DNA of 64,000 nt from Gnetum montanum (taxonomy: Eukaryota; Streptophyta; Gnetopsida; Gnetales; Gnetaceae), in NCBI GenBank assembly GCA_015680685.1, contig MNCI01011084.1, forward strand, positions 576,431 through 640,430. Reading direction: 5' to 3'. Below, piece after piece: positions 58,701 through 64,000 of the stretch. The position numbers and the translations under genes are program-made. A model generated the notes under the pieces. The model saw only the letters and a program-made list of their open reading frames with translations, did not search any database and was not told the DNA's origin. The first letter of the stretch is position 1. Each line of letters starts with the position of its first letter.

Positions 58701-61003
58701 TACATGGTGGATCTATATGTGCTGAAAAACACTCAAGCCTACACTCTCATGACTAGGGGCTTATGGTGCTTTTATGGGCTATAGTGAATCACCCCATCTC
58801 TCTAGTGTATTATTGAATTATGTTAGTGTCGCAAGCTCTCTGGTGCGATAGCATGACCAAGCACTCTAGTACATAGTAACTCTTTAGCCATATGGTGTGG
58901 CACTTTCTTCATTTTGATGGTTGCCTTCTTTAATTTTTGATAGAATAATGCAAGTTAAATCAAGATAGTTATTCTTCTAGTTGGGATTCTAATGTAGTTG
59001 ATGTTTGGAACTTGTTCCAAGCAGTGGTCCCATGCACTTGAACTCTTGGGGCTAGTTTTTAGAGATAGGTTATTATTATCATATTTAAATTCATGGAATC
59101 TCCTTTGTGAGATCATGCAATTGATGTAGACTCGATGTATATACCTCTTCTCTTGTAAGCAAGGTGTGATCTCATGTACTCTCTTAATTTTGGGGCTTCA
59201 AAGGGACTTCCCTATTGGGGTTCTCTAGTATTACTCCCTTATTGTAAATCCTTTGGGGTTGAATCATGGATTTTTTTAAGTTGGTAGTTGATGGTGGTGA
59301 TGCCCATTTGTTATGATTTCAAATTATCTTAAGGACCTAGTCTTCCTATGGACAGACTATCCTTGGTAACTCTCAAGTTTGTTGTTTGGGTTCGATGGTA
59401 ATAGGCAATGGTGTGGCCTTGTGCATCAAAATTGTTGTAAATGGGATGGATTAGTATGTATGAAATGAAAACCTAGACCTCCTATGGTGAAATGAAATCC
59501 TCTCTTTGTGGAAGTTTGGGGGATGAACTATTTGCCTTGTCAAGTTAAGCTTTAGAGTGAAATCAAATGTGGATAAGACTTGTGAATCTATGTCTTCCCT
59601 CAAGTGGTAGAAATTTGGGTGATATGATTGTGTTGGATATGTGGACTACTTGGGAATGTATCATGGCTATTGTGTAGTTGAGTTATTATTCCTATTTATG
59701 GAAGGAACCTCACAATGAGGATCTTCTCTTCAGGTTGGAAAATTCAAAGAAAGGTGCTGATTGTGAGTTGTGGTTGTTCCTAGCCTAGCAGGAAAATTTA
59801 GATTCTAGGAACCTAGATGTTTCTTAGAAAATTCATGATAGTGGTTATCCTCAAAGGTGATTCTACATGCTTCCTTAGACTAAGCATTCATAAAATGGTG
59901 GTTGTCCCATCTTTTGGGGTGAGAAGGATAATGTATAAGATGCAAGTGCAATTGATCCTTTTCCATAAATAGGACATTATGGTTGTAATGGATCATGTGG
60001 TAGTAGTTGGCATGAGATGTATGTATGGGGGACTATCTTTGAATTAGCTACCCAACCTATCCTCCACTTGTCCAAGCACTTGAGCAGGCATTCTTGATGT
60101 TGGACAACCTTAAATGATGTTGATGATAGACTAGGTTAGGATGCTTTGATAGCCTCTTCGAGAAGTTTTTCAAACAAATTCTGGATCTTCTCTCTTGTAA
60201 TGAATATGGGTTAGTGTTGGTTAATGAAATGTGGATTGCAGTGCTAGTGCATCTACCAACAACAAGGTCAAATTCAAGAGATCTTCCTTTGTATCTTATT
60301 TCAAAGGGAGATCATAATCAACTCCCTTCCTACTAGCTTAAACAAATGTTGATGTGGGAAAACAAAAGAAAATATATGGATGGTATAGACATGGTAATCT
60401 AGTACATAGATGGCTAGACTAGTGAGACCCCATGGGTCTTGATGTCAGAAGTAGAACCTAGAATTGTGGCAATCTTGAATTGCTTTCTAAGACATGGCTC
60501 TTTTGGAGCATGCTCTTTGCTTTGGATATAGTTTCCCAAGTCCATCACTAGGATGGAAAGTGAGCCCGGTGAGCCCTTAGAATCAATGATAAACAAATCA
60601 AGGGAATCATTGAATGCTAAGATGCCATTTAGGATAGAACTCAGTTGGACTTGTGAAAGAAGAGATGTCCTCTTGCATAGGTATCAATCTATGTAGGAAG
60701 ACAAGTCTCTAGACCTAATCAAGGATGGATCTATGGGATGCCTTAGAGATGTTCGACGTTTGGGTTGGACTTATTCCTCTTGTCACAGAGTAGGAAAAGG
60801 TTTTGGGTTCCTTTAAGTGTCCTTTGCATTTGATGCAAGACCTTGGAAGGAAAGAAATATCAGGTGTTAAGGTTGGTATCTTCCTTCAACCCTTGCATCT
60901 GTTGAGCTGAGAACTCCTTGACATTAATAGAGATCCAAATCCATACTTGAAGTTATCATAGGCTCCACTTTGAGGATGCCACTTCTTTTGTGTGGGGAAG
61001 GAT
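55713..61003 (+). other. Internal domain of family C, no identified coding
   Basis: Aligns with C(-) in reverse over nearly its full length. Short open frames exist but none has family motifs. One block is conserved at the amino-acid level between copies near 56230-56400: KYL....LWTCAL.EP...WIK here and the same pattern on the minus strand at 49771-49568. It may be a trace of an ancestral protein. The domain ends with the polypurine tract before the 3' LTR. Confidence 0.7.
56981..57240 (+). repeat. 130-bp tandem duplication in C(+) internal domain
   Basis: 56981-57110 and 57111-57240 both start CCTCATGATAAATTCTTTT and share GATCTCTATGTGTGTTACTA. They differ by scattered substitutions. A 65-aa minus-strand open frame in this area has no features and is probably incidental. 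Confidence 0.9.
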
Positions 61004-61576
61004 TGTGAGAGAGGTCCCAAGATGGAGGTTCTCCTAGTCTCTCCCCATGGTTTAGGGACCATGGAATACTCTAAGGTATCCTTGAGTGGTACTCAAGTAT
61101 TAGGAAACCCATCCCAACTTGGCAATACCAAGCCAGTAGTAGGACTTCCTCCTATTTCATCCCTTTCTAAGTCCTCTTCATACTATCCTTACATGGAGAA
61201 CTACATGGCCTTGATTTTTTGTGGTCAAAAATATGTAGGTAGCTAGGATTAGATAGTTCTGGTATGATGCCTTGCTGAACCTTGTACTAGATCATGAGGG
61301 GCATGGGGATGAGGTGTTACTTGTAGATACATCATCTCCCCTTCCACTGATGATGTCTACAAGGTTTCTTGTGTAATTGTTTGCAAAGTTCTCTTTTAGA
61401 GTTTAGAGATTCTCCTTGAGGTGTATTCTATTGTTAAGAAGCTATTATGATGCTCTCTCCCCTTTAAGGGTTGCTTGCTTTTCTACAAGCATATTACCAA
61501 GGTCTTCCACCTCAAATCCATTCAATCTAAGTGAATTCCTTGGGATGTCAGACAACGTTGGGGCAATGTTGTCACA
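61004..61576 (+). repeat. 3' LTR of C(+)
   Basis: 573 bp, TGTGAGAGAGGTCC...GGCAATGTTGTCACA, directly preceded by the polypurine tract and followed by TCCAA. Confidence 0.92.
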
Positions 61577-62720
61577 TCCAAAGTTATGAAAGATTAAATG
61601 GACAATCCATCAAATATTGGGACCTAATGAAATAAAGGTTGAAGAGAAAATTTGAATAATCTTGTCAGAGGTAAGAAACCATCATGAACTTAAAATTCCT
61701 AAGGCAAGGTGTCAAGGATGTTAGATAATTCTATATCAAATTTTGTGATCTATTCCATCAAGTTATGGTAAATTGAAAAGATTATGAATAATCTTCAATC
61801 TTTTCAAGAGGTCTCAAAATGGTGTATCAATAGGAGTATCTTTTTATAAGCCATAAAATCTTAATGAGACTTATGATTTAGCACTCAAGGCTAAAAAAAT
61901 ATTAGGTGGATTAGGAAACAAGAGCAAACAAACTTCCAAGGGAAAGAAGAAGGGTTTCAAATTTGAAAAGGGTTTCAAGCCCAAATTTGAAGATAAGAAG
62001 GGTAGCAATGACAAGAAGATCGAAAGAGATGATGAGAAGGATGAAGCTACGAAGAAACATGGTAAGGGAGGCAAGGGCCAAGGAAGCAATTCATCAAAAA
62101 TCCAGTGCTTCAAGTATCAATAATGAAGACACAAGAAATGGAAATGTCCACTTCACAAGGTAGCCAAGGGTAAAGATGTGCAAGCCATGGAGGTGAAGGA
62201 GACATCAAGCCAAGGATGCTTTTGAATTAAATTCTTGTGCATTCATGGGTAATGAAAATAGAGAAGATCATCCTAATGAAAAAATTTATTTTCAACTTAG
62301 GGCTAGATTTTTGCGTAGTGAGGAATGGATTCATGTTTTGATTAATGGGGAATCCAAGAAAATGTTATTTCTTCTAGGAAAGTTACTAGATTGGAATTAG
62401 TAACTAATACTTATTTGTGATCCTATAAAGTGCATTGGTTATCTAGAGATTTTTCCCAAAAGATGAGAAAACAATGTACTCTAAAATTTTAAATTAAGGC
62501 ATTCATGATATTATGAAGTGCAATGTGCTTCCAATAGATTGTGTTGATGTAATTCTTGGTAGACCTTGAAATTTTGACAATGATGCTCAGTTTGATGGAG
62601 CAAGAAATATGTGGATTGTAGCTATAGTTGATGAAATCCATGATTTGATTCCTATAATGGCTGAATAAGTGAGGCAACAAAGCTCACTTAATGCTTTCTT
62701 AATCCTTCTAGGAGAGAGAA
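61577..62720 (+). pseudogene. Element D gag (second part) and protease region
   Basis: Continues the gag interrupted at 55124. From 61860 to 62160 it is very rich in Lys and Glu (counterpart of a basic nucleic-acid-binding tail), with frameshifts. From about 62280 a protease relic reads LRSEEWIHVLING, where a DSGS-type active site would follow but is replaced (ING-ES). Then near 62520-62650 comes the conserved C-terminal protease segment: CNVLPIDCVDVILGRP followed after a stop by NFDNDAQFDGARNMWIV. This ILGRPW...D....D segment is typical of chromovirus-like Ty3/gypsy proteases. RT and integrase of D are not in the window. It stops where the next element's LTR starts (62774). Confidence 0.72.
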
Positions 62721-62773
62721 AATATATTAACAAACATTATAAAACCAATTTTTGTTTTTTTGTTGATGAGTAG

Positions 62774-63660
62774 TGATGAGAGCAGTTACTCTAGCAGTTT
62801 ATTCTAATTATTAGAGTGGCAGTTTCTATAAAATTAAGGTGGCAATTTCTCTAAATTAGAGTGGAAATTTTTCTAATTATTAGAGTAGTTGCTCCCAAGC
62901 CTATAAATACAATGCCCAGGTGCACATTTTAGAAAAAAAATTCTTGGAAAAAAGTCTTTCAAGGGAAGGCCTTTAGAAGTCTTTTAGGAGTCAAGTAGCA
63001 AAAATTTTGTAGTTAGAGTATTTTCCAAGTGCCCACAGTGGAGGTCTAAGTGTGGATAGATCTTTATTTGAGCATCTTGTACTTGAGCACACCTTGTGTA
63101 CAGCAATAAAGATGAGCTCTTGGATTCATCCTTACAGCACTTGAGATTTGTTTTCTTACTCATTTCCTTCATTTTATTTTCTTCTACATTTATTTTATTT
63201 TATTTTATGCACTTTACATTTTTGTTATTAGCACACATAGTACAATCACTTTGAGCATGCATGTAACAATTGGTAACCCAGTAACGATTAGAGTTTGGTA
63301 ATCCCAGTAGTGTTGCGCTGGTTCAAGATGTGTACGGAAAGTGAGAATGGATACTGGTGTTAGGATTAGTTTAAAGCCTAGTTAATCAGTAGTTAAGTTA
63401 AATAGTCACTTATTTACCTCTCTCTCTCCTCTGTTATTAGCAGTAGGACATAAAAACATAAAAGCTATAAAAATCATATGCCTCAAACTTACTTAACCAT
63501 ACAATCATGACATACAAGTAACTTTGGGAAGACAATGATCAACCAAACTATCCTTGTTCCACAAAGGTGCATAGGCACTTAGTCATTGGAATTTGAATGG
63601 ATCATGTGTGAAAAGCTTGTATTCATATGGTTGTGTGTAGGGGTACCTCGCCACTCATCA
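62774..63660 (+). repeat. 5' LTR of B2 with a different U3
   Basis: 887 bp, TGATGAGAGCAG...CGCCACTCATCA. U3 (62774-62900) has no GATATC array. Instead it holds three to four copies of a module of about 35 bp around TCTAATTATTAGAGTGGCAG, nearly palindromic at TCTAATTATTAGA. TATA box CTATAAATAC at 62901-62910; GCAATAAAGATG near 63103. From there on it follows the B LTR (TTGGTAACCCAGTAACG, CATATGCCTCAAACTTACTT, GGGGTACCTCGCC). Confidence 0.9.
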
Positions 63661-63661
63661 T

Positions 63662-63678
63662 TGGCACCATTGCTAGGG
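63662..63678 (+). other. Primer binding site of B2, tRNA-Asp type
   Basis: TGGCACCATTGCTAGGG, one base after the LTR; three transitions from the tRNA-Asp complement. Confidence 0.78.
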
Positions 63679-63796
63679 ACATAGTTGTTTGTGCGCTAAC
63701 TAGAACATAGGAAATCATTCAAATTGTTGGAATGAATCCTTAGGGTTTATTGAGAAAATAATAAATAAGAATACATTGCACAATAAATAGACAAAT

Positions 63797-64000
63797 ATGT
63801 CTCCTTCTTCATACAAAAGCACCTGACCACCTAGGTCTGAAACAAGAAACAATTAATGGTGTAATACACATGACGTTGATCTGCCAGTCCCTCAACAAGT
63901 TTGAGTGGTATATATTCATCCTGATGAGTATATACCATACTTCACCTTTATCCTCCATCAAGATGAACAACTATGTTGGCAAAACTTAGAAGGTAATATA
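63797..64000 (+). pseudogene. gag: Start of B2 gag, incomplete at window end
   Basis: ATG 63797 (MSPSSYKST) followed by an in-frame TGA. The frame then parallels the N-terminus of B gag (DEYIPYFTFILHQDEQL versus NEYIPNFTFILHQYEQL). Several stops already in the first 65 codons show that it is decayed. Confidence 0.8.

Larger units (their letters stand above)
55125..61576 (+). mobile_element. C(+): family C element, two LTRs, no recognisable proteins
   Basis: 6.45 kb. 5' LTR 55125-55698, tRNA-Met-type primer site, 5.3 kb internal domain, polypurine tract GTGTGGGGAAGGAT (60990-61003), 3' LTR 61004-61576. Flanks CCCAA (55120-55124) and TCCAA (61577-61581) are a 5-bp target duplication with one transition. 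It is inserted in the gag of element D. No gag, protease, RT or integrase motif is readable in any frame in this copy or in C(-), though the two copies are alignable throughout. It fits the LARD type, with enzymes supplied by another element. The tRNA-Met primer does not decide between Ty1/copia and Ty3/gypsy ancestry. Confidence 0.88.
62774..64000 (+). mobile_element. Element B2: 5' end of a second B-type element, runs off the window
   Basis: LTR 62774-63660, tRNA-Asp-type primer site, leader and the beginning of gag. R-U5, primer site and gag start match element B closely. U3 does not. It is inserted in, or just after, the protease region of element D. The left flank is AGTAG (62769-62773); the other end is outside the window. 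Confidence 0.88.

Noticed and set aside
61861-62160. Lys/Glu-rich open frame as a small host nuclear protein
   Set aside because: It lies in the continuation of element D gag and is followed by a protease relic, so it is the basic tail of gag with shifted frames.
1-64000. tRNA or rRNA genes
   Set aside because: No cloverleaf-like segment with A and B boxes or rRNA core sequence was recognised by eye. The tRNA-like strings found are primer binding sites next to LTRs. A tRNAscan run would be decisive.

Overview
This window reads as nuclear DNA from a land plant with a large, repeat-rich, AT-rich genome. It is almost entirely nested LTR retrotransposons plus one broken host gene. The evidence is plant-type Ty3/gypsy (Metaviridae) proteins of the Athila/TAT kind, primer sites resembling the ends of plant tRNA-Asp and initiator tRNA-Met, GT-AG introns, and a kinesin-14 gene relic. 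A gymnosperm would fit the density of old nested elements, but the sequence does not fix the species. No intact protein-coding gene was found.

Layout. 1-7955: old AT-rich sequence holding a decayed coding relic (3840-6330). 7956-8819: a solo LTR with target duplication AACTT. 8820-17180: an old minus-strand element split by a complete non-autonomous element, A(+), at 10099-16749 (target duplication GTGAT). 17181-18848: unassigned. 18849-26129: a minus-strand A element, A(-), sharing an LTR with a second truncated copy. That copy ends abruptly against the kinesin-14 pseudogene (26130-30257). 32226-42329: element B, a 10.1 kb Athila/TAT-like element with decayed gag, protease, RT, RNase H and integrase and target duplication CAAAA. 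43374-43760: an LTR fragment. 44471-49934: C(-), a family C element without recognisable proteins, interrupted by an older-looking LTR element (49935-53531). 53538-62720: element D (gag and protease of another Ty3/gypsy type), split by C(+) at 55125-61576. 62774-64000: the start of a second B-type element (B2) that runs off the window.

How the parts relate. A, B and B2 have similar LTR 3' halves (R-U5), TGATGA...TCATCA ends, tRNA-Asp-like primer sites and, for A and B, a similar downstream untranslated domain. A has gag but no pol, and it carries a second ORF (ORF2) just before its 3' LTR. It looks like a gag-only passenger that would depend on B-like enzymes. The LTR U3 regions of A, B and the solo LTR carry GATATC-centred repeat arrays directly upstream of a TATA box, while B2 carries a different repeat module there. 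The kinesin-14 relic has tandemly duplicated exons, a foldback inverted repeat, a 17-codon in-frame duplication and several frame breaks.
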